Both the position numbers and the translations under genes were made by a program. From Parus major (lineage: Eukaryota; Chordata; Aves; Passeriformes; Paridae): DNA of 64,000 nucleotides. The notes under the pieces were generated by a model. It was not told the origin of the DNA and searched no databases. It saw nothing but the letters and a program-made list of their open reading frames with translations. The stretch spans positions 86,095,594-86,159,593 of the forward strand of contig NC_031770.1 in the NCBI RefSeq assembly GCF_001522545.3. The letters are read 5' to 3'. Below, piece by piece: positions 1 through 12,372 of the stretch (the first letter of the stretch is position 1; each line of letters begins with the position of its first letter).

Positions 1-461
1 ACTGCAAAAAATAATCTAAGAATTATGTTAAAGGATGTTTGTCCATAAACAGTTTCTGTAAAGATTAGATGATGCAGGGAAAATGTAGGCAAAAATGTGC
101 AACAGATGTCTGAAATGTTTGGTTGGAAGTGAGGTACTTGAGGATATTTCATTACATCAGAACATTATTGCTTCAACATGTTATTGCTTTTAAGGTGTAA
201 TACTATTAAAAGTTGTAAAAAAAAAAAATATCCCTGAAATCCTCAAACTAAGCATAACACATGCAGCAACATAAACATTAGTTAAATTTACTGGTATACA
301 CACAGAAATTGTAATTTAAATAAATGGGGCATATAGATGAGCAAACTTCCAAAATAAAAGGTTGGCCTTACTGGTACCACACAATATGTCACCCAAAATC
401 CAGTGTTTTATTTTCCTGGTGGGTCTTTCACTGTGTCACCTTGCATGTGAATCTTTTGAAC
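1..461. other. AT-rich non-coding sequence, no gene seen
   Basis: No recognisable gene or repeat. It holds a short poly-A run near 217-229. The 80-codon ORF starting at 324 runs into the LTR that begins at 462 and shows no protein features, so I treat it as chance. Confidence 0.6.
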
Positions 462-1011
462 TGTGCTGTTTTGGCAGGGATTGAGTTGGTTTCCTTTACT
501 GCAGCCAGTATTGGGCTATGTTTTGGATTTGTGCTGGAAACAGTTCTGATAACATGGATGTTCTAGTTATTTCTGGATAACCCTTACATGGTATTGAGGC
601 CTTTTCTGTTTAGTAGGCTGGGGGTGTGCAAGGAGCTGGGAGGGAACACAGATGGAACAACTGACCAAAGGAATATTCCACACCATAAGACACCTTGGTC
701 AGCAAATAAATTTGGGAGAAGAGTTGTCCAGGGGCTGGCTGCTCATGAGCTGGTTGAGTATCAGTCAGCTGGTGGTGAACAGCTATTTGTATTTGCATTG
801 ATGCACTTTCTGAGGCTTTATTTCCTTTGTTATTTATATTTTAAATTATTAGTAGTATAAATATTAGTATTAGTGTTATTAAATTTTCCTTATCCCAGTT
901 TCCAAATTTTCTTGATTTTACTCTTCTAATTATCTTCCACCTATCCTGCTGGGGCAGGGGAGTGAGGGAGCAGCTGTGTGATGCTTAGTTGCCAGCTGGT
1001 GTTAAACAACA
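462..1011 (-). mobile_element. Solo ERV LTR, family A, minus strand
   Basis: Read on the minus strand, it begins TGTTGTTTAACACCAGCTGG (right end, 1011) and finishes CCAAAACAGCACA (left end, 462), so it has TG...CA termini. Internal blocks match a common avian ERV LTR family and recur in this window at 8095-8611, 23480-24078 and 63375-63810. Shared blocks include the GGAATATTCCTTTGGTCAGT-type stretch and the CACCCCCAGCCTAC block. The 62-codon minus-strand ORF at 610-798 lies wholly inside and is a translation of LTR DNA, not a gene. No gag, pol or env sequence is adjacent, so this is a solo LTR left by LTR-LTR recombination. The middle (about 820-900) has become very AT-rich. I could not find a matching target-site duplication, which fits an old insertion. 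Confidence 0.82.
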
Positions 1012-4000
1012 CTATAAGCAAAGGTATGTTCAGAGTGTTTTTAATTAGGACACCTAAAAATCCTGGAGAGATGGAGATAAACCAGTCAGAAGTCAGTCCT
1101 GATTGTGACCCACCTTAGAAATTTAGCTGTCTGGCAGCCCAGAATAGGGATTCAACAACCTGAATGGAGAAGAATTGCAACAATACAGCACTTCAGGGCT
1201 CCTGAATCATGAGCTGCAAGTGGCCTGCGTTGATCTCCTGGTGGACTTAAGGTCATAATTTTAACTTGTAACGTTGAATAGCTTTAGATTTCTCACAAAA
1301 TCTCTTACAGAGAACCTGAGACTTTGGTTTTAGGCATAATCATTCAGGTACAATCTTGAGAAGTCTCCAGGACAAATCAGGAAGGTATGTTTCAGAGTGT
1401 TAATTTTCTATAGATATTAAATAGTATTTCTATTTGACTTTATTTATTATGTTTTCTTTTGGGCCTTGTTGCTACATTTGGTTATTATTTTATCTTGTTT
1501 CTTGATGGTTCTTTCAATCAGAACCTCCCTGTTCCCATACTTCCATCTATCTAAAAGGTTGCAGTCAGTTTTCCATTTATATGACTCTCTTTACTTCCAG
1601 TATTTGGGCATTCCTGGTTAGAGATGGGCTTAATTTGAACAAGAATGGAAACACTCAGATCTTGCATATAACTTAGCCTCATGGCTAGGCAAACACTCCT
1701 GGAATGAGTGCCAGACTGAGAAAAAGCTCAGTTTTGAAGCATCTTATTTCTTGGGCAAGCAATTGAATGATGATTTTATTATGTGTATGCTTTTTATTAA
1801 TTTTTATTGTTATTTTTAATAATCCTAGTGGAATTAATCATAAAATATATTTGATTATTTTAGATTTCCCTAGAGAGGAAGCCAGTAAATCTTCATATAA
1901 ACAGAATTGTGTTAAGAATATGACAGCTTTGATTCAATTATATTCTTGTGCTCCAAATGAAGAGAACTGAAAATACTGCATATTTAAATACTTTCTAATG
2001 TAGCTTTTTAACTCTATCATAGCTGTGGTAAAGTCTACTTTGCCTCCTTTCTCTCCATGTACAACTCCAACAACAGTAAATGCTAAGCCAATTTATGATA
2101 AACATCCATTTTACTTCTAAGCACTAGTGAAGTGATTTAGAAAGAGGTGTGGGAAGGATGAGGTGTAGGATGAAGACCATAAAGCTGGAAATATATGGGC
2201 CTAATTTTAGAAAAAGATGAATATAACAGTGAAGCTAAAATCAATAAAAAAGAAAAGTGCTATGGTGGAAACAGAAAGTCAGCTTTAAGTACAGCATAGA
2301 AACTCTGCTGGGTGCTGCCATACAGGATGATTATAATAAATCCCGAAGAGTGAAAGGAGAAAAGATCCTGAGTAGAGCCATTTCTATCCTGAGGATAACC
2401 TTACTTTGATTTGTGTCTTTATGCATGCTCATCCTTTTTTTATTGCAGATATTTTACAGTGCATTGACTGCACCATACTTTCAGCTTCAAACAGAAAAAT
2501 TATGAATTTGGCTATGAGTGGCTGGGTATAGGTTATGTTACCACATATATTAAATTGGTAAGTAGATATACCAAGAGGTAAATTACTATATCTATGCCTA
2601 AATATATGTTAATAGTCAGATATGTTATGAAATATTCTCAGGATATTTTCATAGTTCTTAGATTGTGTGTAGAGTTCTTACCTACAGTTTGCCATCTAGA
2701 TTTTTCATTCTTTTTTTCCCCTCAGAAACACTTAGAAATATGTAACTAAAATTAATTCTAGGTATGATGGTCCATTTTGAGCAATACAAATTAAGCATCT
2801 ATATATTTATTTTTCCTTCCAAACAGTTTTAAATCTTAGTATATTTTTAATATTAGGCTAACATGGTCATGCTGACTGAGAACACAGTCTTCTATTTCAT
2901 AGACAAAGCGCAACATATTTTCCAGTCACTGCATGCATACTCTAAGAGAATGTCTTCTATAAAATTATTAGCTTCATTTCTGAAAATCAAGTTATTAATG
3001 TGGGGATCAGTTTATCACTTACCTAAGGTGTGCCAATACATTCCTCATTATATATATAGCATGCTATGCTTCCATGTACTTCCATGCATTGGTGTCCAGC
3101 CATAGCTGTTAGTCTTCCTGAAAACCTTTAGTTATTTTTCATCTTTCACCTTTCTCTATCCTTTCTGATAAGATATTTTTACCCTCTTTTCATTTATACA
3201 TCTAAAAACTATTTAACTGCATTATATATTCTTTATAAGCTATTTAAGCTTGATATTTTCCAGATTTCTTGTCACCTTTCCTGAATTTATTGACTTCTGA
3301 AAACAACGTATGCAACTGTTTGTCATGTTTGAGGTTTTTGTCTATTTTCAATCTTTTGTTTATTCGGGGTTTTTTTCCCAAGTTCTTTTTTAATAAGGGA
3401 CTTTTTTCCTAAGTTTATTTATGACTTCAGCTCAGGAGTCCTTTTCTGGGATTACTTCAGCCTGCTGGATTGGTGGGTAGAATGGGTGAGTTCAAGACCA
3501 ACCAAGAATCAAGGTAAAGTGATAACCTTATATACTTATATATAACCTTATAGTGTAAAAATATTCCCAAATGAATAATTAAGAAATGAAGTGTAAGATG
3601 AATCCTATTTAATAATGTCCATCTGGAGAACTACACTGATCCCATCCCTTCATGGTTTGCTGTGGAAACTTCTCAGGCTGCAGGCTGGGCAAGAAAAGCC
3701 CTGTCAGAACAAGCCTGAGGAGCCTCAGCCTGAGGCCTCACAAGTTCAGCACAAAGCTTGTGACAATACAGTACTGTCACCAATTACATGATTACAAAGA
3801 ACAGAAGTCTCAAGATTCACAAATCACAGAGAAATAGCTATTTTTGCAGAGGAGAGGGAGCTCTTTTAATTGTTCCTGTGGTAATGAAATTTTTCTCTGA
3901 AACCTACACTTAGTCACTCAGGTCAATCAAACAAAGAAAAAACTGTAAGAACCCAGTCCTAATTTTCTAGTCCATAGGAATCTTCTAGTTTTTTTGTTGT

Positions 4001-5399
4001 TTGTTTTTTTTTGTCTTACTGTCTGCCTATTATGGTTTTTTTTTTTACCTCATCCCTGGCATTTACTGGCTGAATTCAGAGTCTTTTAGCTACAAAAGAA
4101 AATCATAATCAGAGAATCTCTTATGTTGAGAAGGAAAAAATTCTTCGAAGGATTGCAATAATATTTCATTTCTTTTAAAGCTACAACAGTGGTCTCTCCA
4201 GATGATAGTACAAAATAAATATACAGTGTTTGGTATTTGCTGTGGCATATTTTACTCCTTTGTATATGGCTTTTATCCTTTCAGAAGAGAACATGTATTT
4301 ATACACTACATGTCACTTTTTAAGCTGTACTTTAGAATTTACTTAATACCTCAATAAAAAACCAGGAAGGAAATGAAAGACTTTAATAGATGCCAAGTTA
4401 AATAAATTTAAAGAAGGGCCTAGAGCTTGTTTGAGTTTTTTTTTCCCTTGTACCTTTTAAGCATTTCAACCATGTAAGACTGTTTCATTTTGCTTTAACC
4501 GACTGAAATAAGTTAGATTCAGTACTCCTGTTGGTCTTCAGAGAACAGAAACATTTTATTGGTAAGTGGAAATGGTACCAGTTTTTAGAATGGCAAAAAT
4601 GCTTTTAAAGTAAATTCTTTTAAAGGGGGGAATAGTATGCAAGTGCAATTAGACTTTTATAATAGTGACAATATTGACTACTAAATAAAGACAAGATACA
4701 ACATGGTCTAGCTATCCAGGAACATGAACAAATGTTATATAAATACTGACAGCTTTATCCATTGTCTTCACCATTATTCAACATGAAGGAAGAAAAAATA
4801 GTTTTCTACAGCTAAAGGTAAAACACCTGAACACAGAACCACCTCCATACTAGTTTTTCAGTGTACCCTGTAACTCATGGTAGTTGCAATGTAAATAGGT
4901 ATATATCTAGTGTGTGAACATGTTACAGGTACTAAATCTAGTAAAAAGCAACCCGTATGAATTAAGGAGGGAAAAAGGAATAGTTTTGTGTTTTTCCAGG
5001 AGACTACCATTTTGCTTACACTTGAGCTTCATTTGCTGCCTTTATTGTGATCTCCGTCTCTGATCATGTCTGGAGTTATTAACAGTTACAGACAGTACAG
5101 CAATTCCCACTTCTGTACTGCTAGTTCTTGTAGTGAACATAAGGAAGATATACTTCACTTCTTTTTCCACTTGCCTTTACACCTTTTGGGGATGAAATAC
5201 AGAATTATAAATGTTTTAGTACACAAGAAATAACTTAAACTTCTGATGCCTTCACAATAATATTTACATGCTAATCTAGAATAGTATTCTGCTTTAATTT
5301 GATTCAGCTGAAGAATTTGCCTACCTATTTGAGAATAAACTGTTTGCATAATGTTTGTACACTTCATGCTTTTGATATTACATACTCCTACCTACTGTG
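1012..5399. other. AT-rich non-coding stretch, no gene seen
   Basis: About 4.4 kb with only short chance ORFs. Visible texture includes T-rich runs around 3360-3420 and 3985-4050. A moderately GC-rich patch at about 3640-3840 contains self-complementary CCTGAGG/CCTCAGG repeats around 3710-3740. I recognise no exon, RNA gene or named repeat here. Confidence 0.5.
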
Positions 5400-5636
5400 A
5401 GAAGGATTATTGAAGTCCAGTCCAAGATCCACATAGGAACAGGCTGCCCAGGGAAGTGGTCACAGCCCCAGGCCTGACAGAGTTCAAGGGTTTGGACAAT
5501 GGTCTCAGACATACGGTGACTCTTGGGGATGGTCCTGCACAGGGCCAGGAGTTGGACTCAGTGATCCTTGTGGGTCCCTTTCAACTCAGCTTATGTTATG
5601 ACTCTGTGGTATTGTGATTGTAGTGGGAACTTCAGC
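5400..5636 (+). mobile_element. CR1 LINE 3' end, plus strand
   Basis: A 5'-truncated CR1 non-LTR retrotransposon. The stretch from about 5430 carries the typical ACAGGCTGCCCAGGGAAGTG block, then CCAGGAGTTGGACTC and a GATCCTTGTGGGTCCCTTTC motif, all diagnostic of the CR1 3' untranslated region. It ends in a decayed CR1 tail of ATTCTGTG-like octamers (about 5600-5636). The last coding part is absent, so it cannot encode anything. The tail is of the same subtype as the CR1-like tail of the SINEs at 39756 and 45046. The left boundary is approximate. Confidence 0.85.
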
Positions 5637-6686
5637 ACCTAGCTCACGTATAAGAATTTTGAACTATAGTGGAATCTCATGCTGAATGTTCAAAACACAA
5701 TTTAGCTGTCCAGATGCAGATAGCTGCATTCAAATGGTCCTAGTGTACCTGGTCGATCTCCTCTGTCATTCAGACATACCTTGAGAGAGTTGGCTACATG
5801 TCATATCTGCCTACCCTCTTAAGAAATTTTGGACACCCCACAATATTAGAGAAGCTCTTAGATATCTATGTGTGGCTGCTAAATTAAGCCCAGATATGGA
5901 ATTTGCATGCTTTATTTGTAAGGCATTCACATATTTACAACCCTCCTGCCCATATACTTGATATTATGCATTATGGGAAGATATAAAAGAATATGATCAT
6001 AGCTTTAACAAGCTGGGTAGTATTACTGAAAATTTTATATAGGTTTTGAGTGTTGCAAAACTATAGCCCAGGATACCTAAAAAAGGCAAGTCAAAATTCT
6101 TGGACAGATCATGCACGTGAGGTAGGGTAGACTGCAGGATGAATAACTTTTTTCAACTCTCACAGCTATTCTAAGCTATGCCACATCCATCACCCCAGAC
6201 ACTCAGAAAATGTACAAATGTAATAATTTTAATATTCAGCTGTCCTACTCCTTGGCAATTGTTATTCCCACTATTTATACCTATTTTAAGTAGCATAGGC
6301 ACCATTCCACTGCAATTTAGGAGTGAACGTATTAAAGCTGGCATCAATTTTGTGACATCTGATAGGATGAATTCAAACTGCAACATTTCAGAAGTTGTTA
6401 GATGAATTCCTGAAGGAATTTTATACTATGCAAGAAGAAGCTACTAAATAAATAGGAAAACAAATGAGGAAAAGCAACCGTAAGCATTCTGTAGAAAGTC
6501 TTGCTCACTGCTATGTCAGAGCCCAAAGCTTCATTACCTTAATCTGGCTGCAGCCATTTGCTCACTAAAGCAACTAAATGTCCAGCAAAATAAAGAGTTC
6601 ATTGGTTATAGCTCTTGATGTTTGGCCCACAAAAAACGGCAGCTACATGGTCTTTAGATAGGAAATGTCCATAGCACAATATGGCA

Positions 6687-6687
<1 letters not shown>
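5637..6687. other. Non-coding stretch, no gene seen
   Basis: Unique-looking AT-rich sequence. ORFs on both strands near 6171-6405 overlap each other and have no protein signature. There is a small imperfect palindrome around an EcoRI-type site at about 6403-6420. Confidence 0.5.

Positions 6688-6764
<77 letters not shown>
6688..6764 (+). repeat. (ATT)n microsatellite, about 25.7 units, uninterrupted
   Basis: Seventy-seven bases of pure ATT/TTA trinucleotide with no interruption. The run of tyrosines this gives in one frame is an artefact. Such a long, pure array is expected to be length-polymorphic. Confidence 0.98.
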
Positions 6765-8094
6765 CATATTATCAGCTTATCTCCACAAGCAGCCCCCACA
6801 TATAAAAGCCAATTACTAATAAGAGACATAAGGGGAGAGGGGGAGAGGGGAGGAAAGCTGAACCCTTAGTATTTTTATTTTTTTTTTTATAAAACCATGC
6901 ATGCATAAAAAACTCAGGAGGGATTATTTTGCAAAAGAGAAGATGACAATGGTAACTGGGGATATAATCAGGTCAGTAGATAAACCATTCCTAGTTGCTA
7001 AGGAATGAAAGTCAGTACTTTATGCATTTCTATGTAAAATGACGTGGTACACAAAATCTTATTTACAGAAGAAAAGCATTCCTATTCTTGTATAAAAAAG
7101 TTAACATTCCTCACTGTTCATGTTATTTCTAAAAGCTGAATGGTCAAGCACCTGAATTATCACAGGGGCATTCAGACTTTCAGGATGCAATGCTAAACTG
7201 AACGTCTTAATTTCTGGCATGGAAAAAAAATTAAATGGTAATGCTTCCATTTATTTCTTTGACCAGCAAGAATGCATCCTGTTTCACGACAGTGTTTTCA
7301 AATTTCTGTGCAGATCCATGACAATTCCCCTTAAACGAACAAAGAATATTGTTCTTACCTAAAAAAAGATTTTTTCCAAAGTAAAAGTAAGATTTATGAG
7401 TCTGCCTCAGGACGCACTCTGAGTTTCTTCAGTTAAACAGAAGAAGTCAAGCTTTTTATCATTCTGTTTTACATGCATAAAAAGGAGTTTTCAAAAAGAA
7501 GAAAAGATCTGTGAAAATAAGAATAATAATCCAAATAATTTTTAAGGGTCGTTTGTGTTGGTTTGTTGTGTTTTGGTTTTGTTTTCCTCTTTTAAATATT
7601 TATTTCATACATTTTAGATTGTAATTTTATAATACTTGCAGGCCATATGCTGGTACAACATCATCCCTGCCCTTCCTTTGTACCTATACTTTGTTATTTA
7701 AGTACTGTAAATCCTATAATTAAACTCAGCATTACTGAAAAAGTACTTAGTTAAATATTCACTTAGAGAGTAATCACATCATTTTTTAATTATTATTAAA
7801 CAGATTTTGTTTTGAAAAAGTGTGCTACTTCATTTCTTCCATTCATATTTCACATATTTTAAAGGGACGAGATTGTAAACCTTTCAGTATTTCCTTGTAA
7901 CAACATCACAGAACAATTTTTTTTGTGCTGGAGAAATTAATATATTTGCATATTGACACAAAGCTCTGCTGATATTTGAGGGGAGAAATGTAAGGGCTGC
8001 TTTGAGATTACATTAGACACATGCAGTAGTTTTGTAAAAAGCTATGAAAATCATACTAGGAATGTGTGACAAATAAATTGCATTTTTAAACACA
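6765..8094. other. Non-coding stretch, no gene seen
   Basis: AT-rich unique-looking sequence. A purine run (GGGGAGAGGGGGAGAGGGGAGG) of just over 20 bases lies at about 6833-6854, followed by a T-rich tract near 6871-6889. No recognisable gene or repeat family until the LTR at 8095. Confidence 0.5.
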
Positions 8095-8611
8095 GGTGGC
8101 AGGTTCTTTCCTTCCACAGTGAGATGGGGTAGAGAATTGAAAGAGTGAAAGTGAGAAAAAACATCGGCTGAGATAAGCTGCATACACAAGCAGAGCAAAA
8201 CAAGGAATTTATTCACTACGTCCCATGAGCAGGCAGGTTTTTAGCCATCCCCAGGAAAGAAGGGCTCCATTACATCTTAACAGTTACTGAGGAAAATCAA
8301 TGCTACCACAGTGAATACCCTTCCCATCCCTTCCTTCTTCTTCATCTAGTTTTGTATTCTGGGCATGATATTGTATGGTCTGGGATATCCATTTTTCAGC
8401 TGGGGATCAGCTTTCCTGGCTGTGTCCCCTGCAGGGTCCCTGTGCACCCCCAGCCTTGTCGCTTGTGGGTTGGGGTGGGGAACAGAAAACGCCTTGGCTC
8501 TGTGTAAGGGCTGCTCAGCAATTATTAAAACAACCCTATGTTACCAACACTTTCCAGCACAAATCCAAAACAGCCTATACTGGCTACTGTGAAGAAAATT
8601 ACCTCAGCACA
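8095..8611 (+). mobile_element. Solo ERV LTR, family A, plus strand, 5' end lost
   Basis: Same family as 462-1011. Recognisable blocks in order: GAGATGGGGTAGAGAATTG (about 8121), a GAAAGTGAGAAAA stretch, CAAAACAAGGAATTTATTCA (about 8197), CCAGGAAAGAAGGGCTCCAT (about 8250), CACCCCCAGCC (about 8444), then TACTGGCTACTGTGAAGAAA and a terminal CAGCACA ending at 8611. The TGTT... start and the first C-rich stretch are missing or too decayed to see, and a tract between GAGATAA and CACAAGCAGAG looks deleted. The overlapping ORFs at 8365-8614 are frames through LTR DNA. No internal retroviral genes are adjacent. Confidence 0.85.
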
Positions 8612-10879
8612 TAAACAGAGAGCAAGAGCTTTTAGTTTTAGGTAAGTGCATGTACTTCAAAACACTCATGTTGCATATTTATCTCTAAACACTCTGGATA
8701 TTATACATGATAAGGTGAGATAGAATAGACCCACAATCAATGTATGATGAAAGTGTTATCTTTGAACTGTTGATTGCCTGTGATCAGATGGAGTCCATTA
8801 GAATATTCAAACACATCTCTCACGGGAATCACAAGGTTACTGATATAACAGTGTTGAAACCCAGACACATTCCCTTGATCTCTTTAAATCTTTTGTTAAT
8901 AAACTGAAAACTTGAAAACATTATAGTTAATTAATATCTGAAGAAAGACTCATGACAGCGAGAAAAAGGATACCTTTTTTGATGCAATCTTCTATGAAGT
9001 GACTGTGCTGATTGGCAAGACCAGATGCTGTATATTAAGCATGTACCACACTAAATCAACAATTCTCTTTGTTTTGGAACTTTTCCTTCCCTTAGCTCTT
9101 TTGATACTACTTGTCAAAAGCTTCCTTACATGAATATTTTTCAAATAAATACACCTTTTGAGTCTTCTTTTCTGTCAAGCTCCTCTGGATATTTTTTTCA
9201 TATAGGGAATTTCTTTAGACTAATTCTCTGTTATCCATCCCCTCTTGATATGACATCAATGTTTTCATTATTTACTCCTTTTATTTGGACAGCACTTACT
9301 GTTCCTGGCAATGTGGGTGGACTGCAGACAATAGAAATTAGGATTCTAAACACATATTTATTTCCCTGTGTTTTCTTGATTTAGTATCTAGAAATCCCTT
9401 TTTTTTTTACCAAGAAGGAATATCTTCTTTATTTTGGCTCACTAATTACCACATCTTCCTAGACTTACAATCTCTTTTTAACTTAAAGATAGTATTCAGT
9501 GAAAAGAAAAAAAAGACAAGAGAAAAACGGACCTTGCTGTAACAGGCATTGTTTAATTTGGCTCTCTGGGGCTGCCTACAAATTCTCCTTATTCTTAGTT
9601 GTAGAAATTGCTAGCCTGGAAACAAGCTAGTGAAAAAAGGAAATCTAATTTCTCGCTGTTTAGCTTTTTGCACAAAATATGAGAGTCACGTTTCTAAGCA
9701 TCTGCCTTTACTTGATTAAGTTGCTGTTAAGTTGGAGCTCTACCTAAGCCTTTTTGAACTGATGACTCCATGATTTTGATAGTACCTCTAGGGACTGTAT
9801 GTATAGTTTTTCAGTTGAATGGCAACTGAGAACAAACCCAAAGATGAGCATAACAATTTAAGTCATAAATTAAAACAATTGCTTGATCATTTCTTATAAG
9901 CAAATTGCAGTGTTGGCTCATGTACCAAAGAGAGTAAGTAAAAAAGCCCTGAGAGCCCAAGAGGGTAGTCAAGTGTTTACCTGTCTTTTTTGGCAAAAGT
10001 CAGTATTGGTTAAACCTGAGCCCAAAAGATTTTAAATCAACTTAATGAGTAGCATACTTTATGACACATTATGCTTCTTTTCAAAATTGTTGTGCTTCTG
10101 AATATGAGTGCTCCAGCAGTCGTGCTGATGATCTCTGAAATAAAGACTTGGCGCTAAAATTCAGATTCTTGTTCAGCTTAATAGTGTATAGGAAATAAAA
10201 TCTTAGTCAGAAGGACTTTAATTTTTTTAATGCCTGCCAGGATGGAACATTACAAAAGTACATAGCAAACAATTTGAAATACCGTAGAAACATTACCCAA
10301 ATCTGTGAGTACCAGAATATTCTTAAAGTTTGAACCTGAAGCTACTAAAATGAAACCCCATTACCTTCAGAGAATATTCTTCTTCTTAGTGATTTCTCCA
10401 TCTCTTATTTGCTACAAAATAATTCCACATTTTAATAAAAGAGTTTAGAACAATAGTCCAGATGGATGAATAAAATGAAATTAAATAATCCTTTTATTTT
10501 CTTAGTCTAATAATAAAGTTTACAATAAGAATTTTTTTCAACAGATTATATAATTTTATTTTGCTGGTTTTGCGTTGGACAAAGTGAAATATAAAGAAAG
10601 AAAACATTTGCAAAATAAGCTCAAACCTTGAAAGTACTGTTGATAAAATGTTTAGTGCAGTCTTTAACGTTAAATCTAAAGTTAAATTTTTAGTGGCAAA
10701 ACTGATGTACAGGAACAACAGAAGAAGGAACAAAAAGTAAGAAGCATTTGAAGGAACATCAAGGACGAGCAGGAGGGGGACCAGCTCTCCATGCCAGAGC
10801 AGACATCCACAATAAAGGACGTGGAGAATCCCATGCCAAGATCAAGTTTGCATTTTCTAAAAGAATACAAAATTAATGG
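8612..10879. other. AT-rich non-coding stretch, no gene seen
   Basis: About 2.3 kb without a recognisable gene or repeat family. The ORFs here (for example 9130-9384 and 10494-10733) lack any domain signature and are of the length expected by chance in AT-rich DNA. Confidence 0.5.
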
Positions 10880-10995
10880 TGAGAATAACATATTGTCTCT
10901 TAGGATGGTTAATCTTTGATCTCAGAGTCTTAATTTATGAAAAATACGAGTTTTCTGTCACTGGGGTGCAGCTTTAGTAACTTTTAAGAATAAGA
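10880..10995 (+). repeat. Left arm of a 116-bp perfect inverted repeat
   Basis: Read base by base, this 116-bp stretch is the exact reverse complement of 12559-12674, with no mismatch or gap. It starts TGAGAATAACATATTGTCTC and ends CTTTTAAGAATAAGA. The match stops abruptly at both ends (10879 G versus C, 10996 A versus T in the aligned orientation). The two arms are separated by 1563 bp. No matching target-site duplication flanks the outer ends, so it does not look like a terminal-inverted-repeat DNA transposon. Confidence 0.97.
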
Positions 10996-11016
10996 AACTT
11001 TAGTAACTTTTAAGAA
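10972..11016 (+). repeat. Short tandem duplication at the inner edge of the left inverted-repeat arm
   Basis: The 19-mer CTTTAGTAACTTTTAAGAA occurs at 10972-10990 and again at 10998-11016, a period of 26 bp. The duplication straddles the inner boundary of the left arm (10995) and is absent at the right arm. This fits local templated insertion during break repair. Confidence 0.9.
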
Positions 11017-11204
11017 ACATGGTGAGCCCACACTGGAGTAGAGTTTGTTTTTCCTGAATGCACTGCAGCTGGTGTAGAGTGCCAATACTGGAGCAGGTGA
11101 AAGGTGTGAGAGAAAAGCAGCAAAAGAGAAGGAGAAATGGCTGGGTTCTATCCATGCTCCTAACCATGCCAGACAGTTGGGAATAGAACCTCTCTGAACA
11201 AGCT
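10996..11204. other. Spacer inside the inverted-repeat segment, no gene seen
   Basis: About 0.2 kb between the left arm and the first CR1 fragment, starting with the second copy of the 19-mer. It is slightly more GC-rich than its surroundings, and its right-hand part may be decayed CR1 sequence. Confidence 0.4.
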
Positions 11205-11745
11205 CTGTCAGTGGTTAGATGCCCTCCTCACACTGAAAAAGCGCTTCCTGTTGCTCAGATAGAGCCTCCTAGGATTCACTGTGTGTCTGCTGCCTCTGCT
11301 CCTGCCACTGGTCACCATTGGAAAGAGCCTGGCCACACCTTCTTTGTTCCTTCATTTCAGGTATATTTTTTATGAGATCCCCCCCCCAAGACTTCTGGTC
11401 TCTAGGCCGAGCAGCCTCAGCCTTTTGTCATAGAAGATCTGCTCCAGACCCTTAATCATTTTCATGGTCCTTTCTTGGAACGTGTGTCCATGTCTCTCTT
11501 GTACTAGGGAGCCCAAAGCTGGAAATAATCTGTCAGGTGTTGCATCACTGGCACTAATAGAAGAATCACTTACCTCCCTCAATCTGCTGGCAATACTCCT
11601 AATGCATCCCAGGATACCATTTTTCTTCTTTGCCACAAGGACACATTATTGGTTCATGTTCAAGTCAGTGTCTGCCAGGACCCCAAGGTCATCTTCTGGA
11701 AGGCTGTTTTCCAGCCATATATTGGCATATCAGAGAGTATACGGA
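11205..11745 (-). mobile_element. CR1 LINE fragment (ORF2 C-terminal region and 3' UTR start), minus strand
   Basis: Plus-strand blocks are reverse complements of CR1: CTTCCTGTTGCTCAG, TCCATGTCTCTCTTGTACTA, ACCTCCCTCAATCTGCTGGC, AATGCATCCCAGGATACC and CAGTGTCTGCCAGGACCCC. They correspond to the end of the CR1 reverse-transcriptase ORF and the start of the 3' UTR. The 3' tail is missing on the left. A C9 run at about 11379-11387 interrupts the element. The 88- and 116-codon ORFs crossing it, on opposite strands, are relics or shadows of the dead element, not functional genes. Confidence 0.88.
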
Positions 11746-12217
11746 TTTGCAATAGATCAAGGTAATTACCTAATGGAGGAAAATCCATCTTTTCAAGTAG
11801 TTAAAACATTTTAATAAGTCCAGTTATCAGAAAAAAATCAAAAGATCCTTTACCTGGGTAGAAAATACCTCAACATTTGTACCTCCAGAAATGGACAGCA
11901 GAAACTGGATTCCTTTGAAGACTATGATTATATAGAACAAAGACATTCTATTAAGGTTCTGAATATTCTTACACATATACATATATATTGAGTGTATGAT
12001 GATCTCTGCATTTCAGTGAATAGTAACATAAGGTACAGAAGATTATTTAATAGATTGTGCCAAATCCATTTGTCTTGACATACCCGGTAGTGTTTTGTCT
12101 TATAAAATGAAACCCATCCAGAAGTATAAATATTGTATCATACAAACATTAAATATATGATAGCAAATTTAAAGGTCAGCACTTGAATATTAACCCTTTT
12201 GTGTGTATGTGTATTAA
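11746..12217. other. Non-coding spacer between two CR1 fragments
   Basis: AT-rich unique-looking sequence lying inside the inverted-repeat segment. It includes a short TA-rich alternation at about 11971-11990. No gene seen. Confidence 0.5.
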
Positions 12218-12372
12218 TCATAGAGTCATAGAATGGTTTGTGTTGGAAGAGACCCTCCAAGAGATCACCTAGTTGCAGCAGCCTAGCCATGGACAGGGAA
12301 CTTTCTACTAAAGCAGGTTTCTCAGGATCCCATCCAACCAGGCCTTGAACACTTCCAGGGATGGAACATTAT
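12218..12372 (-). mobile_element. CR1 LINE 3' terminus, minus strand
   Basis: On the plus strand it begins with two decayed CATAGAGT/CATAGAAT octamers, the reverse complement of the CR1 tail. It then reads TGTTGGAAGAGACC and CCATGGACAGGGAAC and ends in CCAGGCCTTGAACACTTCCA and GGGATGG. This is the last ~150 bp of a CR1. It cannot be the missing tail of the fragment at 11205-11745, because for a minus-strand element the tail should lie to the left of that fragment, not to its right. It is therefore an independent insertion or has been rearranged. Confidence 0.9.

Noticed and set aside
6681..6869. ORF encoding a long poly-tyrosine run
   Set aside because: It is just the (ATT)n microsatellite read in one frame.
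11370..11814. 88- and 116-codon ORFs on opposite strands
   Set aside because: Both are frames through a dead, truncated CR1; no intact reverse-transcriptase domain remains.
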